Assembly (NCBI GenBank): GCA_013823725.1
Contig: PNMQ01000004.1
Span: 245,156 to 309,155 of the forward strand
DNA: 64,000 nucleotides
DNA from: Candidatus Pelagibacter sp.
GTDB lineage: Bacteria; Pseudomonadota; Alphaproteobacteria; Paracaedibacterales; CAIOTO01
Reading direction: 5' to 3'
This document shows positions 1 through 9,097 of this stretch, in pieces. Position numbers and translations under genes: made by a program. Numbering within the stretch: position 1 is the stretch's first letter; each line of letters opens with the position of its first letter. A model generated the notes under the pieces. That model made no database searches. It was not told the origin of the DNA and saw nothing but the letters and a program-made list of their open reading frames with translations.

Positions 1-152
1 TATTGAAAATTTACTTTTTTGCATTTTTAACATCTTGATTTCAAAAGACTCTCAATTTAAAATGTTAGCAAAAAATATTTCATAATCTAATAAAATTATA
101 TTTATTATATATCTTTTGGGTGATTAGTAAATCAATGGGTTGCAATTATACA

Positions 153-1982
153 TCAGATTCTTATGTCGTACTTGGAACTTTTAGATGTTTCACTATTAAT
201 GATTCGAGGCATAGGTGTCGTATTATTTTGTGTCGATGTCTCTATCTTTAGTGATGGTGTATTATTGGTTTGAGGTAAGCTGATTTGTTGCTCCTTTATT
301 TTTGGGGCATTTGTTATTGTTGGACTGTTTGTTTGAATTGCCGTATTACTTTGCTTTAGTGGTTTGAAAGCTTCTGGTGAATCGCTTTTTTGAGGCTGTG
401 CAATGATTTGTTTTTGGGCTGAAGTTGAAATTGCTGTTGGTGTGCTTGCAGGTATTAGTATTGGGGCTTGTATTTCTGAAGGCTTAACATCATTTTTAGG
501 TCCAGGAGTGTTGGAGAGCACTTCTGTTTTTCCAATTGTTGAATTTTTAATAAAATCATCTGAATTTGAATATAATATGTCTTGCGTAACACATATAGTA
601 TCGCCAGGTATAACGGTTGTTCCAGTGTCTATGATCTTGCCCAAATAAACTTTTGCATTGCTTCCCTTTTTAATACTTTGAATGTAGTATGATTTTTTTG
701 AAAAACTTTTATCAAAGAGTTGATTATATACATAGATTTCTCCAGCGTTTAGGCTTGGATTCTTTTTTTGAGGATTTTTAAAATCGAAGGTTATGAAATA
801 AGGACCATTTCTAAAAATGCACAACGTTTCTTGAGTTGAGGAATTGTGACTTATCTTTTGAATATCTTGATATGTTGTTAGTAATGGATTATGAGTAAAA
901 GTACCGCTAGAATCTTTTGGGTGTTTTGGTTGTTCTTGTTCGACATATGTAATGTTAGATAATATCTTTTTTGCTTGCTCTGTATTCATGCTGAATGAAT
1001 GTTTTGACCCTTTGTGTGTATATTCTATAGTATGAGGTGCTTCGGTTCCTTGAACATATATAAATGATAGAATTTGGCCTTTTTGATTTTGATGCTGTTC
1101 ATCTTCATCGCTATTTTTTCCAATAGTGCCAGTTTGTTCAATTTGATTTTTTGATTGAAACTCTTCAGATTTATTATTAGTAGTGGTTATATTATCTGAT
1201 CTTAGAGTTGTTTCTGTTTCCTTTTCTGTATTGATCGAAGAATCATTTGGATTTTTTTCAAGAAGCTTTTTTTCAAGATTTGCTAGTCTTTGTTCAAGAT
1301 TTTTGATGTGTTCAGAATTTTTATTTGATTTCCTGCGATTCTTTTTGCTGCGCTTCTCGTTTTTAATGACATCTATTTTTTGTTTTTCATTTTCATTTGA
1401 CATGGTTGGTGTTGACTCTGTCTGATTTTTTTTTTCCATTAACTCCTTGGTGTCATTTTTTTCCGAAATGTTTTTTTCTAAAAGCGCGTCGCTTGTCTTT
1501 TCTTCTGAAGTTATTGTTTTCTTACTTGTTTGTTCAGTAGAGTTTTCTAAAACATCAGTAGTTTCCCCTTCTTTTTCTGTTATCTTTGTTTCACTTTTTT
1601 CAATAGTTTCAGCACTTCTGTAAATTTGTTGATTCTCAGCAATTGGTTTTGTTTTAAGATCTTGTATAAATAAGTCTTTATCTGTAATGCTGCTTTGGCT
1701 TAAGATGTTTTGTGGTTGTTGTTTAGAGTATGGGATGAAGTTATGGGGAAACAATTTTTGATATGTTCCATCATAAAAGCCTTGCTCCGATAGAGAAGTT
1801 GGTTTTTTCTTTTTGATTCTATAGCCTTTTGAAGATAAATACCTTGTGTTTCTTTCAGTACTAAAAGCATCCTGATAATCTAGAACGTAAACGGTTGATA
1901 CGTATGTCGCCATTATAAGGAGCGATTTAAAAGCAGCCCTTATTTTTTTGGATTCTTTTTTTTTATTGATATGAAGAATCAC
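153..1982 (-). CDS. Secreted or membrane-anchored low-complexity protein with a C-terminal domain, function unknown
   Basis: I do not recognise this 609-residue protein. A lysine-rich N-terminus is followed by one hydrophobic stretch at about residues 17-34, which could be an uncleaved signal anchor or a signal peptide. Residues about 95-300 are dominated by Glu, Lys, Ser, Thr and Asn and include a short basic, coiled-coil-like stretch (LEQRLANLEKKLLEK). A more ordinary domain lies at about 300-470, with a cysteine in LCIFRNG and a second in GDTICVTQD. The tail after about 480 is rich in Pro, Ser, Thr, Asn and Gln. The central domain resembles the C-terminus of the secreted protein at 33947-34960 (see findings). 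The gene is divergent from clpX. A surface or exported role is inferred from the architecture only. Confidence 0.7.
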   Translation of the reverse strand: MILHINKKKESKKIRAAFKSLLIMATYVSTVYVLDYQDAFSTERNTRYLSSKGYRIKKKKPTSLSEQGFYDGTYQKLFPHNFIPYSKQQPQNILSQSSITDKDLFIQDLKTKPIAENQQIYRSAETIEKSETKITEKEGETTDVLENSTEQTSKKTITSEEKTSDALLEKNISEKNDTKELMEKKNQTESTPTMSNENEKQKIDVIKNEKRSKKNRRKSNKNSEHIKNLEQRLANLEKKLLEKNPNDSSINTEKETETTLRSDNITTTNNKSEEFQSKNQIEQTGTIGKNSDEDEQHQNQKGQILSFIYVQGTEAPHTIEYTHKGSKHSFSMNTEQAKKILSNITYVEQEQPKHPKDSSGTFTHNPLLTTYQDIQKISHNSSTQETLCIFRNGPYFITFDFKNPQKKNPSLNAGEIYVYNQLFDKSFSKKSYYIQSIKKGSNAKVYLGKIIDTGTTVIPGDTICVTQDILYSNSDDFIKNSTIGKTEVLSNTPGPKNDVKPSEIQAPILIPASTPTAISTSAQKQIIAQPQKSDSPEAFKPLKQSNTAIQTNSPTITNAPKIKEQQISLPQTNNTPSLKIETSTQNNTTPMPRIINSETSKSSKYDIRI

Positions 1983-2100
1983 TTATCATCAACCAAATTT
2001 ATATATTATTTTACTTTATAATCAAATACTTTTCTTAATTAATGATTAATTTATTCAAAAAATAGCCGTTTCTTCTTAGTCTTTCTTATATAATGAATGT

Positions 2101-2128
2101 TTGTGAATTATTACCCTTGTGATATAAT
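2101..2128 (+). promoter_or_regulatory. Possible promoter for clpX
   Basis: A TATAAT hexamer at 2123-2128 is preceded, with a 16-base spacer, by TTGTGA at 2101-2106. The element lies about 140 bases upstream of the clpX start in the 288-bp divergent intergenic region. In such AT-rich DNA a -10 match alone is weak evidence. Confidence 0.3.
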
Positions 2129-2270
2129 AGGAATTATTTTTCAAAAATAGTATCCTGTTCCCCTATTTTAACTTTTTATTCAGATAATCGTCAGATACTT
2201 ATTTTATCAGAACGTTTTTATCTGAGTTTTAAAAAACGAGTTAGAGCCTTTTAATGAGAAAAATTTTAAT

Positions 2271-3545
2271 ATGACAAAAAATAATTTTACAGATAATAAA
2301 AATACTTTATCGTGTTCATTTTGCGGAAAAAGTCAGTTTGAAGTTAAGAAATTGATTGCTGGTCCAGCAGTTTTTATATGCGATGAGTGTGTAGAGCTTT
2401 GCACTGATATTATCAAAGAAGAAAGCTTTTCTACAAAACTAATATCTGGAGATAAAGTCCCTGCACCACAAGACATTTGTAATGTGCTCAATGACTATGT
2501 TATTAGTCAAGAGAGGGCTAAGAAAGTGCTTTCTGTAGCCGTTCATAACCATTATAAACGTCTTGAAATGATGGATAATAGCAGTAAGGACGATGTTGAA
2601 ATATCTAAATCAAATATTCTTTTAATCGGACCTACTGGAAGTGGTAAAACTTTACTTGCTCAAACTTTGGCTCGTATTATTGATGTTCCATTCACTATGG
2701 CTGATGCTACTACTCTTACAGAAGCGGGTTATGTTGGTGAAGATGTTGAAAATATTATTTTAAAACTTCTTCAGGCCGCCGATTATAACGTCGAAAAGGC
2801 TCAAAGAGGAATTGTGTATATCGATGAGGTCGATAAAATTTCGCGTAAGTCAGACAACCCATCTATTACTAGAGATGTTTCTGGTGAAGGTGTCCAGCAA
2901 GCCTTGCTGAAAATAATGGAAGGTACGGTTGCTTCTGTTCCTCCTCAGGGTGGGCGCAAACATCCGCAACAAGAATTTTTGCATGTTGACACTACTAACA
3001 TTCTTTTTATATGTGGTGGCGCATTTGCTGGTATCGATAAAATCATCGCAGATAGAGGTGATAGTTCTTCTATTGGTTTTGAAGCAAATGTCATGGCACG
3101 TGAAGAGATTAAAACTAAGGATTTGTTGAAAGATATAGAGCCCGAGGATCTTTTGAAATTTGGTCTAATACCAGAATTTATAGGACGCCTTCCTGTTATT
3201 GCAACGCTTGAAGATTTGAGTGAAGGGGCTTTAGTGGATATTCTGACAATGCCAAAAAATGCATTGCTGAAGCAATACAAAAGACTTTTTGAATTTGAAA
3301 ACGTTAAGCTAAGCTTTACAGATGATGCCCTTTCTTCTGTTGCTGGTCAAGCAATTGTTCGTAAAACTGGTGCTCGGGGATTGCGAGCTATTATGGAATC
3401 TATTCTGTTAGATACAATGTTTGAGCTTCCCTCAATGAATGAAGTAGAAGAAGTTGTTATTACTAAATCAGCTGCTGATAGAAAAGGAAAGCCAGATTTA
3501 ATAATGAAATTAGCTCCATTATCTGACTCAAAAACCGCAAGCTAG
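2271..3545 (+). CDS. clpX: ATP-dependent Clp protease ATP-binding subunit ClpX
   Basis: AAA+ unfoldase that recognises tagged or native substrates and threads them into the ClpP peptidase in the cytoplasm. The 424-residue length is normal. The N-terminal zinc-binding domain has four cysteines at residues 15, 18, 37 and 40. Walker A is GPTGSGKT at 120-127. The pore-loop motif GYVGEDV lies near 153, Walker B with IDEVDK near 186, and the sensor-2 segment KTGARGLR near 368. No clpP lies beside it and lon is more than 30 kb away, so the clpP-clpX-lon block common in alphaproteobacteria is broken up here. It is followed by a parS palindrome and a rho-independent terminator, so it is probably transcribed alone. 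Confidence 0.97.
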   Translation: MTKNNFTDNKNTLSCSFCGKSQFEVKKLIAGPAVFICDECVELCTDIIKEESFSTKLISGDKVPAPQDICNVLNDYVISQERAKKVLSVAVHNHYKRLEMMDNSSKDDVEISKSNILLIGPTGSGKTLLAQTLARIIDVPFTMADATTLTEAGYVGEDVENIILKLLQAADYNVEKAQRGIVYIDEVDKISRKSDNPSITRDVSGEGVQQALLKIMEGTVASVPPQGGRKHPQQEFLHVDTTNILFICGGAFAGIDKIIADRGDSSSIGFEANVMAREEIKTKDLLKDIEPEDLLKFGLIPEFIGRLPVIATLEDLSEGALVDILTMPKNALLKQYKRLFEFENVKLSFTDDALSSVAGQAIVRKTGARGLRAIMESILLDTMFELPSMNEVEEVVITKSAADRKGKPDLIMKLAPLSDSKTAS

Positions 3546-3554
3546 TTTTTTGAG

Positions 3555-3598
3555 TCATCTTCTTAAAATGTTTCACGTGAAACATTTTAAGAAGATGA
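3555..3598. promoter_or_regulatory. parS: parS centromere site within a 44-bp perfect palindrome
   Basis: The 16 bases at 3569-3584 read TGTTTCACGTGAAACA, the canonical bacterial parS sequence bound by ParB. The symmetry extends perfectly to 3555-3598 (22-bp arms, no spacer). It begins about ten bases after the clpX stop codon. parA and parB lie at 18.6-20.3 kb in the same window. ParB is known to load at such sites and spread as a CTP-dependent clamp; parS sites usually cluster near oriC. Only this one perfect copy was seen; other occurrences were half sites inside genes. The long palindrome could also act as a terminator stem, but the 16-mer match is too exact to be incidental. Confidence 0.93.
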
Positions 3599-4243
3599 TG
3601 ATAATTAATAACAAAAATTTAAAAAAAAAAATTTTAAAACTCTCTTTAAAATTTGTAATTATCTTGATTAAATTTTTATTGATTTTAATAGTATGAGAAA
3701 TTATTTTCTCATACTATTTTTTTATTATTAATAATTTGCATTTCTAAAAATAGATCGTTTGGAGTTTGGATTAAAATATAATGGCTAAGAAAATTAAAAA
3801 CTATTCATGCAGTTATGTGTAAAAAACTAGCTTCGTTGTCCACAATTTTACATTTAAGTTGTTGAATTAATTATCAAAGCCAGTATTTAGTGTTAATCTA
3901 AAATAATGACCTTTAAAATTCATAAATATCCACAAAAGTTAATTAATGAAATTTTTTCAATTACAATGTATCAAGTGCTGCTTATAAAATAGGGGGATAA
4001 ACTATTCAATAAAAATAAAAAATCAGTGGACAAGTTCTTAAATTTTTAATCAGTTCACCTATCGTTTTGTTAGTGAAATTAATTATAAGTTTTTTGAAAA
4101 GAATTAAATAACACAAAGTCTCTTAGATCAAAATTTTTATGCAGTAAACACTAGGTTTAGGGTGGTGTTTAGATTAATAATACTCTCACAACTTGATTTT
4201 TATATGAAAATAGGGTATAAATAAAGTATTGATTCATTTTTAA
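3599..4243. other. AT-rich intergenic region without a recognisable gene
   Basis: About 650 bases between parS and accA with no convincing reading frame. It holds the terminator at 3687-3725 and a few imperfect DnaA-box-like 9-mers (TTGTCCACA at 3836-3844, ATATCCACA at 3926-3934, and the reverse complement of TTTTACACA at 3816-3824). They are isolated and mostly carry one mismatch, so I do not call an origin here. Confidence 0.5.
3687..3725 (+). terminator. Rho-independent terminator downstream of clpX
   Basis: A 13-bp perfect stem (3687-3699 with 3706-3718) and a 6-base loop are followed by a run of T residues to about 3723. Its position, about 140 bases beyond the clpX stop, suits termination of clpX. 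Confidence 0.8.
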
Positions 4244-5203
4244 TTGAAACGCCAAGTGATAAAAATTCTTGATTTTGAACAACCTATTGCAAACCTAGAG
4301 CAAAAAATTGAAGAACTGAAAAATCTATCCAATCCTAGTATTAATATTATGGATGAGATTAACATTTTGCAGTCTAAGGCTGATAAATTACTGAAGCAAA
4401 CATATCAAAGTTTAAATGCATGGCAAAAAGTCCAAATAGCGCGTCATCAGGATAGACCAAAATTTTTTGATTACTTAAATGAACTTATTGAAGATTTTAT
4501 ACCATTAGCTGGTGATAGATGCTTTGGAGAAGATCTTGCTTTAATTGGAGGCTTTGGAAAACTTAAAGGTCGTTCCGTCATGATTATGGGACATCAAAAA
4601 GGTACTGATACTGAATCGCGTGTGAAACATTCATTTGGTATGGCAAAACCAGAAGGTTATAGAAAAGCTCAGAGATTAATGAAACTGGCCGATCGTTTTA
4701 ATTTACCTATTATTACCTTTGTAGATACAGCTGGTGCATATCCAGGAATAGAAGCAGAAGAACGTGGGCAAGCCGAAGCAATTGCTGCGTCCATCCAAAT
4801 GGGTATTAATGTTAAGGTTCCAATATTGACTATCGTTATCGGTGAAGGAGGTTCTGGTGGTGCAATTGCTATTGCAACGGGAAATCATATTATGATGCTT
4901 GAACATTCCATTTATTCAGTTATATCACCAGAAGGTTGTGCATCAATTCTATGGAGAAGTTCAGCTAAAGCGTCGGAAGCTTCGGAGGCACAAAAATTAA
5001 CAGCTCAAGATCTTCTTCAATTGCAACTTATCGATAAAATTATTCCAGAACCAGTAGGTGGTGCCCATAGGTTTCCACAAGAGACTATAAAAGTAGTTTG
5101 TGAAACAATTCATAATTCCCTAGAAACGTTAATTCAAAAGAAAATGGATTACAGAGATCACCGCCGACAAAAATTCCTCCAAATGGGTCAAGTAGGTTTG
5201 TAA
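4244..5203 (+). CDS. accA: Acetyl-CoA carboxylase carboxyltransferase subunit alpha
   Basis: AccA pairs with AccD to move the carboxyl group from biotinyl-AccB to acetyl-CoA, giving malonyl-CoA for fatty acid synthesis. The N-terminal segment around LDFEQPIANLEQKIEEL and the crotonase-fold core with VDTAGAYPG and GEGGSGGAIAI are typical. The length of 319 residues from the TTG at 4244 equals the family norm. A GTG at 4256 would give 315 residues and a usual IKILDFEQPI start, so the exact start is unsure. The stop codon is followed directly by the ATG of a bicarbonate permease gene. accD, accB and accC are not in the window. Confidence 0.96.
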   Translation: MKRQVIKILDFEQPIANLEQKIEELKNLSNPSINIMDEINILQSKADKLLKQTYQSLNAWQKVQIARHQDRPKFFDYLNELIEDFIPLAGDRCFGEDLALIGGFGKLKGRSVMIMGHQKGTDTESRVKHSFGMAKPEGYRKAQRLMKLADRFNLPIITFVDTAGAYPGIEAEERGQAEAIAASIQMGINVKVPILTIVIGEGGSGGAIAIATGNHIMMLEHSIYSVISPEGCASILWRSSAKASEASEAQKLTAQDLLQLQLIDKIIPEPVGGAHRFPQETIKVVCETIHNSLETLIQKKMDYRDHRRQKFLQMGQVGL

Positions 5204-6229
5204 ATGTTTTGCGTAGACTCATCTCTGATTTTTGACTTACTAAGAGAAAACCTTCTAAGTCCCTTTGTGCTAGCATTCTTTTTAGGTATTTTGGCAGTCT
5301 ACCTTAAAAGTGACATGAGATTACCAGATGGGGTATATGTCGTTCTGTCTTTTTTTCTTCTCTTTGCTTTGGGATTAAAAGGTGGGGCTCAACTCAGAGA
5401 AACGCCCATAATGAAATTAATAGTTCCATTGCTTGGAACTTTCATTTTAGGGTGCTGCTTACCCTTTGTAGCCTTTTTTTCAGCACGCTTTTCAAAATTA
5501 TCTCGATCAGATGCCGCAGCATTAGCAGCTCACTATGGTTCTGTTTCGGTTGTAACGGTAATGGCCTCTTTAGTTTTCGTTGAACGTGTTGGAAATCCTG
5601 CAGATGGATTTATGACAGCTTTGACTGCCGTATTAGAAATTCCAGGCATCATTATTGGATTGTTATTGGGAACTCAAGGAAAGGCGAATTCTTTAAAAAA
5701 TCCAGGAATATCAAATACAAAAAAACAGAAATCCATTTCTCAAAGGATCAAAGCATTACTTGTTAGCAAAAGTGTTTTTCTTCTTTTAGGAGGAATGTTT
5801 ATAGGTATTGTTTGCGGCCAAAAGGGGCTAGAACCAGTTAAACCGTTCTTTGTGGATCCATTTAAAGGTGTGCTTGTTTTATTTTTATTGGATATGGGAA
5901 TAGTAGCAGGACAGAGATTAAAGGATGTAGGAGATTTCAAAAAATTTGTTTTGATATTTGGTATATTTATACCTATTCTTAATGGTCTGATTGCGTGTTT
6001 TTTCGCAAAACTTATGGGTTTTTCAATTGGAAATATGTGCGTTTTTGCGTGTATGGCTGCAAGTGCTTCTTACATAGCAGCACCTGCAGCAGTTAGAATG
6101 TCGTTGCCACAAGCCAATCCAGGAATATATTTAACATCGTCTATTGCTGTAACTTTTCCGTTTAATTTAACGATAGGGATCCCCTTATATTATTTCTTCT
6201 CACTCTATCTTCAAAAGTGTTTTTATTAA
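5204..6229 (+). CDS. SbtA-type sodium-dependent bicarbonate transporter
   Basis: Inner-membrane permease of 341 residues with about ten hydrophobic segments. The start (LLSPFVLAFFLGILAVYLKSD) and the segment LLFALGLKGGAQL match the SbtA family, in which characterised members import bicarbonate with sodium. Symmetric glycine-rich and AAHYGSVSVVT-type segments and a C-terminal YIAAPAAVRMSLPQANPG stretch are also family features. The ATG begins immediately after the accA stop, so the two genes are very probably co-transcribed and translationally coupled. That arrangement would supply HCO3- for acetyl-CoA carboxylation; this functional link is inference. Confidence 0.85.
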   Translation: MFCVDSSLIFDLLRENLLSPFVLAFFLGILAVYLKSDMRLPDGVYVVLSFFLLFALGLKGGAQLRETPIMKLIVPLLGTFILGCCLPFVAFFSARFSKLSRSDAAALAAHYGSVSVVTVMASLVFVERVGNPADGFMTALTAVLEIPGIIIGLLLGTQGKANSLKNPGISNTKKQKSISQRIKALLVSKSVFLLLGGMFIGIVCGQKGLEPVKPFFVDPFKGVLVLFLLDMGIVAGQRLKDVGDFKKFVLIFGIFIPILNGLIACFFAKLMGFSIGNMCVFACMAASASYIAAPAAVRMSLPQANPGIYLTSSIAVTFPFNLTIGIPLYYFFSLYLQKCFY

Positions 6230-6558
6230 GATGTGAAATACAACCTTTATCAAGGACCTTCATGTAACTTTAATAACTAAATGATCACAAAATTGTTGAT
6301 GCTCGATTATGGAAATAACATATCAAGTAGACAGGATTACTAAATTTTAGAGAACTATCAAAAATCACTACTTCTATGAAGCTTTAAATTTTTATCAAAG
6401 GGAAGAATTATATTAAATAAAAGCGATTGAGCCTTTTAAACATTCAGGTTGCCTTCACAGTGGGGCTCGTTATTATTTATCAATCTGTTATAACAAAGCT
6501 CTTGATTTAATATTATTTTCCTCTATATTATAAATATTCAATTTACAAGAGAAATTTT
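6230..6558. other. Intergenic region, possibly with a gene remnant
   Basis: No intact gene. On the plus strand around 6355-6535 a frame interrupted by a stop reads like part of a short repeat protein (EALNFYQREELY, then IKAIEPFKHSG and ARYYLSICYNKALDL), loosely like a Sel1/TPR unit. It is too short and broken to name. Confidence 0.25.
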
Positions 6559-7500
6559 ATGTTAAAAAAAACTATTTATACAATATTCTTATGCGCAAAT
6601 CTAGTTGCTTCATCACTCTTTGCTCAAGATTTGAACAGCTATTTGCAGAATACTGAAGAAACAATTATTAGCAATTGCCGCTTAGGAAATAGCTTTAATA
6701 GTAAACAGGACAAAGTAAGTTCTTTAATGCAAAATAGTTCGACAGAAAATACAGAATTTCAGTCAGCTATAATTGTTTGGGATGAACAAACGCCTGCGGA
6801 GATTTTATCAACACTGTTTTGGATACGTGATAAAAAAGTGCAATATAGAGTGAACCATTCAAACTATGTTCAAAACCTGAACGATGAATTTTTTAGATAT
6901 GGAGTAGAAATCGACCGTAGTTGCATAAAATCTTTAACTACACATAAATACGACAGTGGTGATAGATTGTTTTTTGTGCCAAATAAGAACGTTAAATGTC
7001 ACGATGGGCACTATATTTGTATGACAGTTAAACAGTTTTCAGATTCATTTTTTAAGATGAATATGTCTTTTGACGAATTTAATTCTAAGATTTTTCAGTT
7101 TCAGTGTCTGGGAGAAATTCTCCGCGGGCATGATACTAATTCATATATCAGCATACATGAAGACGATTTCTCAAATTTTCCTATTGCTGTTAGCTTTGTA
7201 ATGGCTACAAAATTAATTCAAGCAACTAATTCAGAAGAAGAAATGAATAAATTTTGGCAAGAAGATGGAGCATATCATATTTTTAGGGGAGTTAAAAATC
7301 CTTATGATTTTGACTTAAGTAGCTCGGCAACAAAAAGAGAAGATAGATTTCAAAATTTACTTAACGCATATTGTAAGCAATTTGGTTTAAATTTGAATAA
7401 CCCGTTTCTCATTGCAAAAACCATTGAAAAAGATGCTGAAGAAATTTTTGGCTACACGGATTACTTAAGCGACTTATCAAATATTTTCGGAAATATGTAA
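6559..7500 (+). CDS. Secreted protein of unknown function
   Basis: 313 residues starting with a standard signal peptide: basic MLKK, then a hydrophobic core to about residue 20, ending ASSLFAQ. The mature part has scattered cysteines (about five) but no motif I recognise. It ends with an acidic helix-like segment. The start is supported by AAGAGAA just upstream of the ATG. It stands alone between the accA-sbtA pair and a convergent photolyase operon, with a hairpin after its stop. Exported to the periplasm or beyond; nothing more can be said from the sequence. Confidence 0.75.
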   Translation: MLKKTIYTIFLCANLVASSLFAQDLNSYLQNTEETIISNCRLGNSFNSKQDKVSSLMQNSSTENTEFQSAIIVWDEQTPAEILSTLFWIRDKKVQYRVNHSNYVQNLNDEFFRYGVEIDRSCIKSLTTHKYDSGDRLFFVPNKNVKCHDGHYICMTVKQFSDSFFKMNMSFDEFNSKIFQFQCLGEILRGHDTNSYISIHEDDFSNFPIAVSFVMATKLIQATNSEEEMNKFWQEDGAYHIFRGVKNPYDFDLSSSATKREDRFQNLLNAYCKQFGLNLNNPFLIAKTIEKDAEEIFGYTDYLSDLSNIFGNM

Positions 7501-7517
7501 TTAAATAAAATTCTAAA

Positions 7518-7551
7518 ATTGACACTTTGTATTCATTTATAAAGTGTCAAT
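7518..7551. terminator. Hairpin between convergent genes, likely bidirectional terminator
   Basis: An 11-bp perfect inverted repeat (7518-7528 with 7541-7551) with a 12-base loop, between the stop of the secreted-protein gene and the stop of the minus-strand photolyase gene. There is no long T run, so termination strength is uncertain. Confidence 0.5.
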
Positions 7552-7585
7552 AAAACTTGATGTTTATAATATATAAGTAATCATT

Positions 7586-9097
7586 TCAGATGCTGTTTAA
7601 AAATTTCTCAGCATCTAGCGCAATTTCACTTTTACGATCTTGAGTCATCTTGTCGGCTACCGAATAAATCATTTTCATGCGTGGATTTTTTGAAAATTTA
7701 GTTTCATGCATAAGAATAAAATTCCAATACAAATAATTAAAGGGGCAGGCTTGTTCCCCTGTTTTTAGTTTCACTTTATAATGGCATTTGTCACAGTAGT
7801 TAGACATTTTTTGAATATAAGCACCACTAGCAGCATAGGGTTTACTGCCCAGATATCCGCCATCTGCATGTAATATCATTCCTGTTACATTAGGCAGTTC
7901 AACCCATTCATAAGCATCAGCATAGACGATCATAAACCATTCGTTCACTTCATCGGGCGACATACCTGTGATAAGACAGAAATTTCCAATGACCATAAGT
8001 CTTTGAATATGATGCGCATAGGCATTTTGCTTTGTTTCAGTAATGCACTGTTTAAGGCAATTCATTTTTGTTTGGGTATCCCAAAAAAATTGGGGTAATG
8101 AACGTGAAGCGTTGAGGAAATTACGATTTTTATATTCAGGCATTTTCAGCCAATATATCCCTCTTACGTATTCGCGCCAACCTATGACTTGGCGAATAAA
8201 ACCTTCTGCGGCATTTAATGGGATATAGTCTATATAATACGCAGATTCAACACGTTTAATACATTCTAGTGGGTCTAGCAAACCATTGTTAATGTAGAAA
8301 CTGATATGTGAATGAAACATCCATGCTTCGCCTTCAATCATGGCATCTTGATAAAGGCCAAAACTGGGTAGCCTATGCTGAATAAAATTTTCAAAAACCG
8401 CTAAAGCTTGTTCTCGTGTTACAGCAAAATAAAAAGGCATTAAATCACCAAAATGGTCTGCAAATTCCCGATCAATCAAGGCTATAACTTCTAATGAAAT
8501 GGAATCTGGTTCTAATTGAAACGGTTGGGGAACGTTCAAATTTGATGGTGGAGATTTACGATTTTCTTGATCATAGTTCCACTGACCACCTACAGGTTCA
8601 TTATTTTCCATGAGGATATTATATTTTTTTCGTAGCAATCTGTACATAAACTCCATTCGAAGTTCTTTTTTTTCATAAGACCATTTTTCAAATTCTTCCT
8701 TTGACATCAAAAAACGTTTGTCTTCAAGAATTAATACAGGATAATGAGTCGACAAATTTTGAAATTTATCGAGCAGCCTATAATCGCATGGCCATGTAAC
8801 GATAATTTCTTCTGCGTTATGTATGTCATAAGCTTTTTTAATTTCAGTGATGAGGCATTGCGAATTATGAGGATCATCTAAACGGACATACACAATTTTA
8901 CAGGTTAAGGTATCTAGTTCCTTTTTAAAATGTCGCATGCAAGAAAGCTGAAAGGCAATTTTTTTCTTATGATGCTTGATGTAAGTAAATTCATCTTTGG
9001 TTTCGCACAATAGAACAACGTCACTTTCAGACAAATCTTTCAAACTTGAAATACTTAAAGAAAGTTGATCACATAAAATAACACGAAGTTTAGGCAT
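7586..9097 (-). CDS. Iron-sulfur bacterial cryptochrome/photolyase (FeS-BCP, PhrB/CryB type)
   Basis: 503 residues of the cryptochrome/photolyase group that carries a [4Fe-4S] cluster, whose Agrobacterium member PhrB repairs (6-4) photoproducts. The N-terminal antenna domain opens LRVILCDQLS. The C-terminal FAD domain includes AEGFIRQVIGWREYVRGIYW. The four cluster cysteines appear present: one in GNFCLITGMSP, two in YCDKCHY and one in QACPFNYLYW. The gene overlaps the end of a class I photolyase gene by 8 bases, so the two are translated from one message. Lesion specificity is inferred from the family. Confidence 0.9.
   Translation of the reverse strand: MPKLRVILCDQLSLSISSLKDLSESDVVLLCETKDEFTYIKHHKKKIAFQLSCMRHFKKELDTLTCKIVYVRLDDPHNSQCLITEIKKAYDIHNAEEIIVTWPCDYRLLDKFQNLSTHYPVLILEDKRFLMSKEEFEKWSYEKKELRMEFMYRLLRKKYNILMENNEPVGGQWNYDQENRKSPPSNLNVPQPFQLEPDSISLEVIALIDREFADHFGDLMPFYFAVTREQALAVFENFIQHRLPSFGLYQDAMIEGEAWMFHSHISFYINNGLLDPLECIKRVESAYYIDYIPLNAAEGFIRQVIGWREYVRGIYWLKMPEYKNRNFLNASRSLPQFFWDTQTKMNCLKQCITETKQNAYAHHIQRLMVIGNFCLITGMSPDEVNEWFMIVYADAYEWVELPNVTGMILHADGGYLGSKPYAASGAYIQKMSNYCDKCHYKVKLKTGEQACPFNYLYWNFILMHETKFSKNPRMKMIYSVADKMTQDRKSEIALDAEKFLNSI

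Noticed and set aside
3599-4243. AT-rich interval beside parS as an alternative oriC
   Set aside because: Its DnaA-like 9-mers are few and mostly one base off, and there is no repeated module. The interval at 52159-53056 has eight matching boxes with a conserved spacing.
6355-6540. Sel1/TPR-like remnant
   Set aside because: Only about 50 codons with a stop inside; similarity is too loose to name a gene.
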